NCBI GenBank assembly: GCA_016200135.1
Contig: JACQFI010000069.1
Coordinates: 1-64,000, forward strand
Source of the DNA: Planctomycetota bacterium
GTDB taxonomy: Bacteria > Planctomycetota > SZUA-567 > H5-PLA8
Reading direction: 5' to 3'
Length of the DNA stretch: 64,000 bases
Below the pieces are notes generated by a model. That model ran no database searches, was not told the origin of the DNA, and saw only the letters and a list, made by a program, of their open reading frames with translations. Position numbers and translations under genes: made by a program. Of the stretch, positions 54,701-60,921 are shown piece after piece. The number at the start of each line of letters is the position of its first letter. The stretch's first letter is position 1.

Positions 54701-56054
54701 GAAGTACAACGGTTGTTCCAGCGCCTGCGGCATTGATCGTCGAAGCATTGATATTGACCGTACCGCCGCCTCCAAAACTCTGCGGAATGGTCCCAGCGCC
54801 CGAACTATCGACTACGATATCATTGGGATCCAACAGCCAGACGCCCGCATTTCCTTTGGCGCTGGACGCATCGGCAATTCCAGAATTGACCCACAAGTTC
54901 TGCTTGCCGGAGGTCTCGACAAATCCGCCATCGCCACCGTTTGCTCCGCCTCGCGCGAAGACCTTCCCATTAAAATACGTGGAATCGTCCGCCCACACGA
55001 TCACCGTTCCGCCGTTCCCCACCTCCAGCGCGTCGGCGAAGATCTGCACGCCTTCGCCCACGTGCGTCAGGCGCGCGTTCGGGAGCGGGCCCTGGCCCTG
55101 TTTGTTTCCGCCGATGTTGATCTGCCCGCCGCCCAGGTCGCCGGAGGCGTCCAGGATCGCGTTGCCGTCCAGATCCACGACTTCCGCGAGCACTTCAATC
55201 TCGCCGCCGGTCGTCTTGCCGTCGGGGCCGACGCGCTTCGCGGTGAGGTTGCCTGTATTCGTGATGCTGCCGCCGTCGGCACGCAAGAGCACGCGTCCGC
55301 CGTCGTTCACCACGGAGGTCGCGTTCACCGTGCCTGAATTGTTGATTGCGAGCGCGTAGAGATTGCCCTGGGCGGTCAGTTCGGCGCGGGCGGCCTCGAT
55401 CGTGCCGCTATTCTTGATCCCCGTGCCGTCCAGGAAGCCTTCAGTCGGCTGGATAAAGACCTGGTTGTTGCCGGTCAGGAGCACGTCCTTCGCCGCCACC
55501 AGGCCCACCGTGCCGTTCACGGCTTTAATCGAGCCCTGGTTTTCCAGTCTCGCGGCGATCAGGAAGACGTTCCCGTCGCTCGCCTCGATGCGTCCCAGGT
55601 TGACGATGGCTTCCGTTGAACTGCCCGTGAAGCGCAAGTCTCCGCCCGAGAGGAACTGCGCGTCGTTCACGTCCAGCGTCGAGCCCACGAAGCCGGCCGT
55701 ATTGATGACGCCGTTCGCGCCCACCACGATCCCGTGCGGATTGATCAGGTACACGCGCCCGTTCGAGAGCAGGCTTCCGTCGATGCGGCTCGGCAGATTG
55801 CCCAGCACGCGGTTCAGCACCGCGGAACTGGACCCCGGTTGTATGAATTTGGTTGTCGTCCCCGACGGCACGCCGAAACTGTTCCAATTGATGATGGTGC
55901 GATTGCTGCCGGTGGTTACGGTCAGGTTGCCGCCGCTTCCCTGGAAGGAGGCCGTACCTGAAACCACTTGCGGTCCGGAAGACTCCGCGGCCAAAGCATG
56001 TACGCCAAGAACTGCACAGAAAACGGCACCGGTTGCAATTAGCCGTTTTAGCAT
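45753..56054 (-). CDS. Giant two-partner secretion exoprotein (TpsA, filamentous haemagglutinin family)
   Basis: At 3433 residues this is the largest gene in the window. A signal peptide (about 1-23) precedes the TPS domain (about 25-260), with the diagnostic NPHGIVVGANGVINTAGFVG and the VFLIAARLENQGSI strand. About 2900 residues of right-handed beta-helix repeats follow, rich in Gly, Thr, Ala, Asn and Val. They include four near-identical 106-residue units (52083-53354). The last 240 residues switch to a charged, alpha-helical domain ending in KKNEKKDEPQK. ATG 56054 has AGGA 7 bases upstream. The protein is presumably secreted by the TpsB encoded downstream and acts as a surface adhesin or fibre. 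Confidence 0.92.
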   Translation of the reverse strand: MLKRLIATGAVFCAVLGVHALAAESSGPQVVSGTASFQGSGGNLTVTTGSNRTIINWNSFGVPSGTTTKFIQPGSSSAVLNRVLGNLPSRIDGSLLSNGRVYLINPHGIVVGANGVINTAGFVGSTLDVNDAQFLSGGDLRFTGSSTEAIVNLGRIEASDGNVFLIAARLENQGSIKAVNGTVGLVAAKDVLLTGNNQVFIQPTEGFLDGTGIKNSGTIEAARAELTAQGNLYALAINNSGTVNATSVVNDGGRVLLRADGGSITNTGNLTAKRVGPDGKTTGGEIEVLAEVVDLDGNAILDASGDLGGGQINIGGNKQGQGPLPNARLTHVGEGVQIFADALEVGNGGTVIVWADDSTYFNGKVFARGGANGGDGGFVETSGKQNLWVNSGIADASSAKGNAGVWLLDPNDIVVDSSGAGTIPQSFGGGGTVNINASTINAAGAGTTVVLQADKTITVNTAISMTNNNAGITMQAGGDITINQSITTKGGTLLISANDPGGQSGLNGKIILATGAILDTTGGGQTGGAITLKTNGSSGTIDLGAGLTTGNASIAITGNVVLKNTISFGAGNGSVSISGKIDANAAGAQGLTINTSGTVTLGGVIGTVSLDSLSVTGSAINLNGASVTTANAQTYTGAVTLGTGVTLTTGAGAGDDITFSSTITGASNGLILDAGAGGAVSIGGDATGLASLSATGTTISLKKVATNGSQAYIGATTLNDTLTVNNAGFGVSVTGTTTLAGSGGTITLSATSNAANDVTLGTVTGAGKTLSITAAGGDVTLGSMGSAGVGALGGVSVQANTLTLNGGIFTDGAGAALDFSSAKVASVTIGGAVTIDTENGSGTAGSVTFSGATISGTGSLNIDTTGATPAGVTMGTVSSLDSLTIKGSTISLQATTTNKAQAYTGATTLNGTLTVNNAGFGVTVTGATTLAGTGGTITLSATSNAANDVTLGTVTGTGKTLSITAAGGDVSVGQVGASGTELAAVTIDAGTGSIALTGTVDTTGSQSYTAATTTLNNTLTVVNPGFGVTVSGAVTLAGSAGTITLSSTSNAGNDVSLGAVTGAGKTLSITAKGGDVSVGQIGASGTELAAVTIDAGTGTITLNGTVDTLNAQSYTAATTTLKNTLTVVNSGFGVTISNAVVLSGSGGTITLSSSSNAANDVSMGAVTGSGTTLNITATGGDVSVGQLGASGTELAAVTIDATGGSITLNGTVDTLNAQSYTATTTTLKNTLTVKNAGFGVTAAGAVTLAGSGGTITLSATSNAANDVTLGTVTGAGKTLNITAKGGDVSVGQIGASGTELLAVLIDATGGTIVLNSTVDTTGAQSYTGATTLKNNLTSTGDAIGITGTATLGAAVTLKSGGGAGDDIIFSSTIAGAGFGLTLNAGANGAISIGGDATGLASLSASGTTVSVQKVTTSGGQDYTGTTTLNKDLTSTGNGTIVFNSDVLLATGAIKVQSAGAATDAITFKGKIDNAQALTVNAGLSTVTFQQAVGTVSLTSLDVTGGTIDINGGVVKTTGAQTYNNNVVLSADAILTGTAITFKGTVESPGTAFSLTVNGSGVTDFQAAIGGNSNPLKFLLTDSAGTTKIGGNITTSGLSGIVFDDAVTVTAALTLTANSSGVVTFAKAVTATGAGALTVTAGGDTTFQSTVSLVSLQTDGGGKTVLSGNVTTTGAAGIVFTDDVILNNAGATITLGSGGNPITLAKVDATSGESLTVNAGAGALTLNNTLGGGTALTNVSLTTSNAAAVALPTINATGIVTLSFGGAVTQSGSTTITAGTLRLEGISYNLDKSGNSVGTLQTTGTNVSGAITYITTAAVQTGNIVCGILVIEHDGALKIGGNITASSFRESNVGNSGGSAGGVDVLVGALRTVDTSSAGGAITFKSNIVLHGDLTLNAGATGGTITLADVDDAVSGAHTLTLTGGGFSFGTLGTPNKLAQVSLTTNQAGGITVTASGINADIIGFSNLGGALTVGSNISANQISLTAAGLVHVNGILTATTGAAKVTITGTGADQTQKIVATNLVLDGTGTFTLTNSNNDVANLSTLSNTIGSISLTSIAATLNLNGIDTTGTAGSGDLTVTGSGSNNLKINGPVALLGSFISSNFVATTLAGSLSVGANKDLSFGGTLTISGSAALTVTGTGILTLNNVAGLGADFTLNTGAGPGGGVASLHLTGTLGSTGDLGTVVINSSGPVLQDTGSSQTINAATLDLRGSADYTLNTSVATLHSNGGTVTGNIDVTNDKALTIGTSSFNASGSISLKTTLGDITFTTSASAGTTFSVNAAGAVHFNNSVAAGAASTLTVTAGTGADGAGVLSANVLDLNGTGTFNLKSSVTSFTANLSSGSIITLSNNKTIGLDGITAPGGLSVTTTAGDINVHNTPAAVTGGITLDAFGNLSFDATIGLSATGTIDLTWSVAGSLSTDGTNALSAGTLTLNGGNAINVTKLSVDNLGGTVSAGVGTILITNSKALSFNNFNAGTKDVTVTTLVGGVSQGAGTAITDNGLGTFTVSSAGAITLSNSGNDFGTFKVTATGGTVAVRDTNGLDLGGISASGNILNVQTGGALTQSGIVTCSELQLNTGAVTLNNGLNGITGLSGSASGTVVLTTGVLLNVNNFDATGQAVAITAAGTASGGMLKATSLNLTSSADATLSTSITDLAANVTGFLNLTELNGLNILAGGVSASTGMKLTLSGGALTLGGGLTATGFTITLDSTGGTVSGAGVITAGTLTLSGTPTSVNASTAIANLGGTITGSGSITIANSGGALSVNSLNDAGGTVVISNGANSIGVNTLNAAGGSVALTGAGISGSGLSATGLTLTSAGNVNLGTTVSTLQATVTGAGNTLTITETDGLTVNGAGITTVNGAVSINSGALTVSGFGIATTGGAVGLTSSGTITVGGTGIVSSGGNVALNAASGLSLGGNVTAGGGTVTVHANAGGATQAGGAVTGTALEITGAGAFTLNGANDVTNFAANVNGALNFTDATGLTVSSAGSTNGIATAGNNLTLAVGGTLNLADNVNVGAAITTFNVSAGGINQSAGVLTTGSLLLKDTSNTVNAAFTLNAAGNSIGTLAVDVGSSTRRNSTLSVTVAGSIVIGSVSGTTGIKAGQTVTILAPNGTITVNAAIVSFGSLGTPQAFVTGQVYPLDPAVLGPLLQGNGTITLTAAPLPSGGGTIVFQLQPYNPNPNLLGGFNLAGLGNLGTNLSGDLGSLGSLGLDDNLKRDDLSSSVEKSISNIKFEKLNELMQNISQIIENQGDNESLRRSLDEVKNSEQMLLLANEALDESGGLLSRLQDGDPLKAILKGLIDDVHKAGDDVKNANLTLAQKISSLYGDRLDRLAEDALEGAIVGLRNANDRLRVAALVLRVASRKLMEGKLTAAQANDLVELIKQTRDDETLKAMQERERRDRLAEDARFASMQDLGNGKKNEKKDEPQK
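52083..53354 (-). repeat. Four tandem 318-bp repeats inside tpsA
   Basis: Units begin at about 52083, 52401, 52719 and 53037, spaced exactly 318 bases (106 codons). Each codes for a block containing NTLTVxNxGFGVT, GGTITLS and GASGTELAAVTID. A shorter relative lies near 53690-53950. The repeats are similar in DNA as well as protein, suggesting recent duplication. Confidence 0.85.
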
Positions 56055-56104
56055 GTGGAAGTCCTGTTTCTGGGGCCTGTTCTGGATGCTGAAATCCGGG
56101 TTGC

Positions 56105-56132
56105 TTTATAGTGCAAGTCATTGAAAAATCAA
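56105..56132 (-). promoter_or_regulatory. Candidate sigma-70 promoter of tpsA
   Basis: On the minus strand TTGATT (56132-56127) and TATAAA (56110-56105) are separated by 16 bases, giving initiation about 45 bases before the TpsA ATG. It would allow TpsA expression apart from the Sel1 gene. Confidence 0.5.
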
Positions 56133-56229
56133 AAGGTAATGCAGTTTTGAATTCGCATAAAGGCACTTCGTGCATATATTCCATGTCGCATCGTTAAATT
56201 AGGGTTAGAGAGCTATATTATCGAGAACC

Positions 56230-57807
56230 TTAAGGATTTGACTTGAGGCGCTCCAGCGCAGCCTTGGCAAGTGCGTGGCCCTGCGCCGCCGCCTTTTGGT
56301 AGAGCTCGATTGCAAGTTTGAGATCCTTGGCAACTCCGGATCCGGTCTCGTAGGCGCTGGCGAGCGCGAACTGCCCGTCCGGGAAGTTCTGCTCGGAGGC
56401 TTTCTTGAACCAACCCACGGCCGCCTCCACGTTTTTGGCCACGCCAGTGCCGTCTTTCAGCATGATGCCGGCATTCGCTTGGGCTTGAGCATTGCCCGAT
56501 TCCGCCGCCCGCAGCATCAAGCTGTAGGCGGCACTCTCGTCCTTTTCCAGGCCCTGTCCTTTAAAGAGTTGCACCGCGTATTGCAGGATGGCGTCGACGT
56601 GCCCGCGCAGTACGCCTTTCCGGAACCACTCCGCGGCCTTGGTGAAGTCTTGCGGCACGCCCTGCCCGCCCTGATACATGATGCCCACGTTGTACTGCGC
56701 CTGGAGACTGCCTTGCTCGGCGGCCTTGGACATCCAGCGGAAGGCCTCGGCCTGGTTGATGCCCACGCCTTGCCCGTTCAGCAGCATCACAGCATAGGCC
56801 AACTGCGCGGAAGCCACGCCCTGCTCGGCGCCGGACTTGTACCACTCGCCGGCCTTGGCCAGGTCCTGAGTTATACCCTTTCCCGCAAGGTACAGGCCCG
56901 CCAGTTCGCTCTTGGCGTCGCCGTGTCCGGCCTCGGCGGCCTGCTGAAAATACTTAAGCGTCTTGGCCGGATCGGCCGGTACGCCTTTGCCGTCCTTATA
57001 AAGCATGCCCATGAGATACTGCGCATCGGCGCTGCCCTGCTCGGCCGCCTTGCCCGCCCATTGAGCCGCCTCGGCCTCGTTCTTGGCCACGCCCAATCCC
57101 TTGTAGAGCGAGAGCGCGTACAGGACCTGCGCCAGGGAGTGGTTCTGCGCAGCCGCCGCCTGAAACCAGAGCGCGGCCTTGGCGAAGTCCTGCTTCACGC
57201 CCAGACCGTTTAAGCAGATGAGGCCCATCTGGTACTGCGCCTCGGCATTGCCCAGATCGGCGGCCTTGCGGTTCCAGTTCGCGTACTCGGCCAAGTCCCG
57301 CGGCATGGGTCCGATGCCGTCCCGGTCCTTGCCATCCTTGTAAAGACCGCCCATGTACATCATCGCTTCGCCGGATTTGGCCACGATGGCCTTGTTGAGC
57401 CACTCCATCCCGCCGGGCACGTCCTGCTTGAGGCCCTGGCCCGTGATCATCATCCGCGCCAATTGGACCTGCGCGCTCGTCTGGCCCTTCTCCGCCGCCT
57501 TCTGGAAACATTCGAGCGCCTTCGCCGTATCCTGCTGCACCCCCAGCCCGCTCAGGTAGAAGATGCCGACGTTATGCAGCGCCGTGAGATTGCCCTTGTC
57601 GGCTGCGGCACGGAAGTGCTCCAGCGCCTCCTTGTACTTCTTCTGCTTCACGCCCTCGATGCCGGCATTCAGTTCGGCCTCGCCAGGGACCTTGGGCGTA
57701 TCCGGAACCTTCGGCGGCGGATCGCCCTTCTCTTCCGCACGTGGCGAACCGGCCAGCGGCGAGACGGCCAGCACGAAGACCGTAAGCGTGGCAAAAAAAA
57801 GCTTCAT
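56230..57807 (-). CDS. Secreted Sel1-repeat protein
   Basis: The 525-residue protein has a signal peptide (about 1-22), a Pro/Lys linker and about 12 Sel1-type TPR repeats of 36 residues covering about 50-515. Each has the pattern A-x-x-x-L-G-x-x-Y-x-x-G-x-G-V-x-x-D, then A-x-x-W-x-x-K-A-A-x-x-G. Such periplasmic solenoids mediate protein-protein contacts. ATG 57807 is preferred for GAGG 6 bases upstream; ATG 57825 would add a few basic residues. It lies 175 bases upstream of tpsA on the same strand and may serve as an accessory factor for the exoprotein. That link is positional only. Confidence 0.87.
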   Translation of the reverse strand: MKLFFATLTVFVLAVSPLAGSPRAEEKGDPPPKVPDTPKVPGEAELNAGIEGVKQKKYKEALEHFRAAADKGNLTALHNVGIFYLSGLGVQQDTAKALECFQKAAEKGQTSAQVQLARMMITGQGLKQDVPGGMEWLNKAIVAKSGEAMMYMGGLYKDGKDRDGIGPMPRDLAEYANWNRKAADLGNAEAQYQMGLICLNGLGVKQDFAKAALWFQAAAAQNHSLAQVLYALSLYKGLGVAKNEAEAAQWAGKAAEQGSADAQYLMGMLYKDGKGVPADPAKTLKYFQQAAEAGHGDAKSELAGLYLAGKGITQDLAKAGEWYKSGAEQGVASAQLAYAVMLLNGQGVGINQAEAFRWMSKAAEQGSLQAQYNVGIMYQGGQGVPQDFTKAAEWFRKGVLRGHVDAILQYAVQLFKGQGLEKDESAAYSLMLRAAESGNAQAQANAGIMLKDGTGVAKNVEAAVGWFKKASEQNFPDGQFALASAYETGSGVAKDLKLAIELYQKAAAQGHALAKAALERLKSNP

Positions 57808-57886
57808 GCGGTTCCTCTTTCTCATCGAGTGCGTGCCCTCGCCTGCTCCCGCGGCGTGGCTCGCGTTACGATGTAACCTTCCCCTA

Positions 57887-58067
57887 CTTAGTGCACAAGA
57901 CAAGATTGACCGCAGGCCCTTTCTGTGCAGAAAATTCGTAGCTCAGTCGTCTCGGCGGAGGTCGCAGCGGCGTCTCGCCGCTGCTGCAACGCGCTTCCGC
58001 TTGGCCTCCGGTGGAACCATCGGCGGGACGCCGATGCTACCTTAGTGCACAAGACAAGATTGACCGC
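57887..58067. repeat. 27-bp perfect direct repeats bracketing a dispersed element
   Basis: The sequences at 57887-57913 and 58041-58067 are identical over 27 bases (they begin CTTAGTGCACAAG). They enclose 127 bases, most of which (57934-58040) is copy 2 of the repeat at 39486-39584. The arrangement suggests insertion with a long target duplication, or duplication of the flank. Confidence 0.85.
57934..58040. repeat. Dispersed GC-rich repeat, copy 2
   Basis: About 107 bases share with 39486-39584 the blocks GTCTCGGCGGAGGTCGCAGC, GGCGTC-CGCCGCTGC and the closing ATCGGC/GCTAC segment. Internal palindromes could form stable hairpins. There is no coding capacity. Confidence 0.8.
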
Positions 58068-58146
58068 CTTGAATGGGAAAGGAACTTGCTCCGCGCACGG
58101 CTAGGATAGAGTACCCATGGCTGCAAATCCATTTGCCGAGGCTCGT

Positions 58147-59823
58147 ATGGCCGATCCGGTCGGACAGACCATCGCCGGTTATCCAGTCGAGAAACCCCTC
58201 GACAAGGGCGCGTACGATATCCTCTATCAGGCCCAGACGTCCGCCCAGCCCATCGCCGTCAAACTCCTGCGTGAAGACCTGCGTTCCGACGCCACGCTGG
58301 GCGCCGCGGTGCAGGCCGGCTGGGAGAAGGCCCGCGCGGTCGTTCATCCCAACCTGGTGGCGGCGTACTCCAGCGGTTCGGACCCGCATTTCGGGCCGTA
58401 CTGCATTGAAGAGATCGTCAAGTCGCGCACCCTGCGGAAGATGGTGCTCGACGGCTCAAAAATCGCCTGGCGCGACTCCCTCGAGATCGCCGTGCAGCTC
58501 GCGACGGCCTTGAAGGCCCTGCACGACGCCGGCGTTGCGCACGGCGACGTCCATCCGGGCTGTATCCTGATCACCCTGGATCAAGACGTAAAACTCGAAG
58601 GCGCCGGCGGCCTGACCGCCGTGAACCGTTCGCTGGCGGGCATCCTCAACGGCGCGCTCGCCGGGTACTCCGCGCCCGAACGCCTGACGGGCTCCGCTGC
58701 GACCCCATCCAGCGACTTCTACGGCATGGGCGCGAGCCTCTACTTCCTGCTCGCCGGGCGCGACCCCTTCCCCGGCGGCGATACGCAGGCCGTCGCACGT
58801 GCGGCTATCGAAAAAGCCCCCACCCCGCTCGGCACGCTGGCCGAAGGACTGGCGCCCGCCGCCGTCGATTTCGTGCAGCGCCTGATGTCCAAATTGCCCG
58901 CGCAGCGTTACGCTTCCGCCGCGGAAGTCCTTACGGATCTGGAGAATCTTCGCTCGGGCAAGCCGCTCTCGCCGGCCAAGTTTGCTGCCGCGCCGCCGCC
59001 TGCTCCGGCCCCGGTCGCTCCGCCGCAACTGGATGCGACGGTCGTCTCGCGGCCCGCCTCGGCCCCTGCGGCGGCGGCCTTCACGCCTCCGGAAACCGCC
59101 CCCGTTCTGGATGCCGCGGCGGTGAGCCGCCCGTCGCCCATGCCCATGCCTTCACCTTTCAGACCTTCGGCGGCAAGCCTGCCTACCGTAAAACGGCCCA
59201 CCTCTGCGAATCTGCCCTCTGCACGCGCTTCGGGCCTGCGCCCAGGCGTGCCCGGCCCGGACCCGCGCCGCACGAGCTTGGCGATGGCGTCCGTCTCGGG
59301 CCTGAACGCCGGCGTCGCGCCTTCCGAATCCGGTAAGCTGCGCACGCCGGGCGGCACGATCGTCTTCGGCAAGCTCGAGACCCAGGTCGGCTCTACCATT
59401 CCACAGAGCGAGAAGGAACACAACGGCGACGATCTCTTCCGCCGCGGGCAGCTTCAGCAGGCCGTCAAATCCTGGCAGGAGGCCTCCGACACCGGCCACC
59501 AGCACGCGGGCTTGCGCGCGAAGATCGAACTGGGCAATCGCGAACTGCGCAAGGCCCAGTACCAGGAGGCGATCAACGAGGCCAAGTGGTGTTTCGACGC
59601 CGGGCAGTTCGTCACCGCCACCGAACGCGCCCAGGACGCGCTGAATCTCGCCGAGTCCGACGTCCAGCGTTCCGAATCGAAGCTGCTCATCGACATGGCC
59701 AAGGCCAAAGACATCGAGGCCGCGAAGAAGCGGACCACCAGCCGCATCATCTTCGTCATCGTCGCCGCCGTGGTGCTCCTCGGCGTGATGGTCTGGGTTT
59801 TGCTCAACTCGCTGAAAAGTTAA
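58147..59823 (+). CDS. Membrane-anchored pseudokinase
   Basis: The 558-residue protein has a kinase-like fold at about 1-270 but lacks key catalytic elements. The glycine loop is LDKGAYDILYQA, the catalytic loop reads HGDVHPGCI instead of HRDLKPEN, and the magnesium DFG is replaced by LEGAGG. The ATP lysine (AVKLL) and the APER motif remain. A long Pro/Ala/Ser linker follows (about 280-415), then TPR-like helices (about 420-525) and one C-terminal membrane anchor (about 530-553). It probably acts as a scaffold or ligand sensor. ATG 58147 has GAGG 5 bases upstream; ATG 58117 is possible. It is divergent from the Sel1/TpsA locus. Confidence 0.82.
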   Translation: MADPVGQTIAGYPVEKPLDKGAYDILYQAQTSAQPIAVKLLREDLRSDATLGAAVQAGWEKARAVVHPNLVAAYSSGSDPHFGPYCIEEIVKSRTLRKMVLDGSKIAWRDSLEIAVQLATALKALHDAGVAHGDVHPGCILITLDQDVKLEGAGGLTAVNRSLAGILNGALAGYSAPERLTGSAATPSSDFYGMGASLYFLLAGRDPFPGGDTQAVARAAIEKAPTPLGTLAEGLAPAAVDFVQRLMSKLPAQRYASAAEVLTDLENLRSGKPLSPAKFAAAPPPAPAPVAPPQLDATVVSRPASAPAAAAFTPPETAPVLDAAAVSRPSPMPMPSPFRPSAASLPTVKRPTSANLPSARASGLRPGVPGPDPRRTSLAMASVSGLNAGVAPSESGKLRTPGGTIVFGKLETQVGSTIPQSEKEHNGDDLFRRGQLQQAVKSWQEASDTGHQHAGLRAKIELGNRELRKAQYQEAINEAKWCFDAGQFVTATERAQDALNLAESDVQRSESKLLIDMAKAKDIEAAKKRTTSRIIFVIVAAVVLLGVMVWVLLNSLKS

Positions 59824-59831
59824 GCGCGGCG

Positions 59832-60728
59832 TCAGTCCGCACGCCAATCTTCTCCGCCCAGCACTTGAATCGCCCGGTACAGACAGTGGTTGCCCTTCTC
59901 GTCGCCGCCGCGCGCCTGCACTATTTTATAGAGCTCGTGGATCAGCGCCGTCGCAGGCAGCGGCTGGTTCTTCGCGCGCGCCGCTTCCAGCACGATTCGC
60001 AGGTCTTTCTGCTGGTGCTTGATGTAGAAGCCCGCCGAATCGTCGCCCGCGATCATCTTCGGTCCGAGCACTTCCAGGGACCACGAACGCGCCGCGCCAT
60101 CCAGAATCGCCTCACGCACCTTCGCCGGGTCCGCGCCGAGCCGCCGCGCCAGCATCAGCGCCTCTGCGACGCCCGCGATCGCGTTCACCACCAGGATCTG
60201 GTTGCACGCCTTCGCCACCTGCCCCATGCCCGGCCCGCCGATGAGCGTGATCTTCTTCCCGTACGCGCGCATCACGGGTTCGGCTTCGTCGAAATCAGCC
60301 TGTGCGCCGCCACACATGATCGCCAGCACCCCGTCGATCGCGCCTTTCTGCCCGCCACTGATCGGCGCATCCACAAAACGCAGCCCGCGCTCGCGCACTT
60401 CGGCTCCGATGGCCTGCGCGGCCAGCGGCGAGATGGTGGAGTGATCGACCAGCAGCGCGCCCTTCGCCGCGCCTTCGGCCGCGCCCTTCACGCCGAGGAT
60501 GACCTCGCGCACATCCGGCCCATCGCCCACGCACAGGAAAACAATCCTCGACCCGCGCGCGGCCTCAGCGGGCGACTTGCACACCACTCCGCCCTTCTCG
60601 GCGAAGCCTTCCGTCTTGGCCGGATTGCGGTTGAAGACCCGCACCGCGTGGCCGTGCTTCAAGAGATGGAACGCCATGGGCCGGCCCATCAGGCCCAGAC
60701 CAATAAACGCGACGGGTACGCCAGGCAT
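59832..60728 (-). CDS. NAD-binding beta-hydroxyacid dehydrogenase (3-hydroxyisobutyrate dehydrogenase family)
   Basis: This 298-residue enzyme has the N-terminal dinucleotide motif VAFIGLGLMGRPMA (about 5-18), the substrate-binding VDAPISGGQKGAIDGVLAIM (about 119-138), and the catalytic lysine in GQVAKACNQ (about 171-179). The family oxidises 3-hydroxyisobutyrate, tartronate semialdehyde and related acids; the exact substrate is uncertain. ATG 60728 has AAGGAG 7 bases upstream. It converges with the pseudokinase gene, 8 bases apart. Confidence 0.87.
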   Translation of the reverse strand: MPGVPVAFIGLGLMGRPMAFHLLKHGHAVRVFNRNPAKTEGFAEKGGVVCKSPAEAARGSRIVFLCVGDGPDVREVILGVKGAAEGAAKGALLVDHSTISPLAAQAIGAEVRERGLRFVDAPISGGQKGAIDGVLAIMCGGAQADFDEAEPVMRAYGKKITLIGGPGMGQVAKACNQILVVNAIAGVAEALMLARRLGADPAKVREAILDGAARSWSLEVLGPKMIAGDDSAGFYIKHQQKDLRIVLEAARAKNQPLPATALIHELYKIVQARGGDEKGNHCLYRAIQVLGGEDWRAD

Positions 60729-60780
60729 CGTTCTTCTCCTTCTTACCATGTGTCAATGGTTGCGTGTTCGCTCTTTAATC

Positions 60781-60809
60781 TCGCGCAAAGACGCTAAGAC
60801 GCAAAGAAC
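60781..60809 (+). repeat. Dispersed CGCAAAGACGCTAAG repeat, copy a
   Basis: A 29-base element TCGCGCAAAGACGCTAAGAC followed by GCAAAGAAC. Related copies lie at 60885-60911 (opposite strand), 61840-61868 and 62197-62225, all in gaps around the Ada-like gene. Confidence 0.75.
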
Positions 60810-60884
60810 AGAATTGAACAAATCGGCAAGAAGGGATGTGGTTCGTGAACCAAAACTCAGCACTATCAGTTCCCCGTCTGTGCG

Positions 60885-60911
60885 GTTCTTTGCGCCTTAG
60901 CGTCTTCGCGC
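60885..60911 (-). repeat. Dispersed CGCAAAGACGCTAAG repeat, copy b (inverted)
   Basis: The minus strand reads CGCGAAGACGCTAAGGCGCA then AAGAAC, facing copy a in the same intergenic gap just after the Ada-like gene's stop. Confidence 0.75.
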
Positions 60912-60921
60912 GAAACGCCGT

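Larger units (their letters stand above)
57808..58146. other. Intergenic region between Sel1 and pseudokinase genes, repeat-filled
   Basis: This stretch of about 340 bases holds the control regions of two divergent genes, two exact 27-base direct repeats and the second copy of the dispersed GC-rich repeat. No additional gene is supported. Confidence 0.6.

Noticed and set aside
46000..55400. Long plus-strand open frames (up to about 600 codons) opposite tpsA
   Set aside because: They are antisense shadows of a GC-rich, repeat-containing gene. Their sequences are Pro/Val/Ala/Arg-rich, without domains or ribosome binding sites, while the minus-strand frame has a signal peptide and TPS domain.
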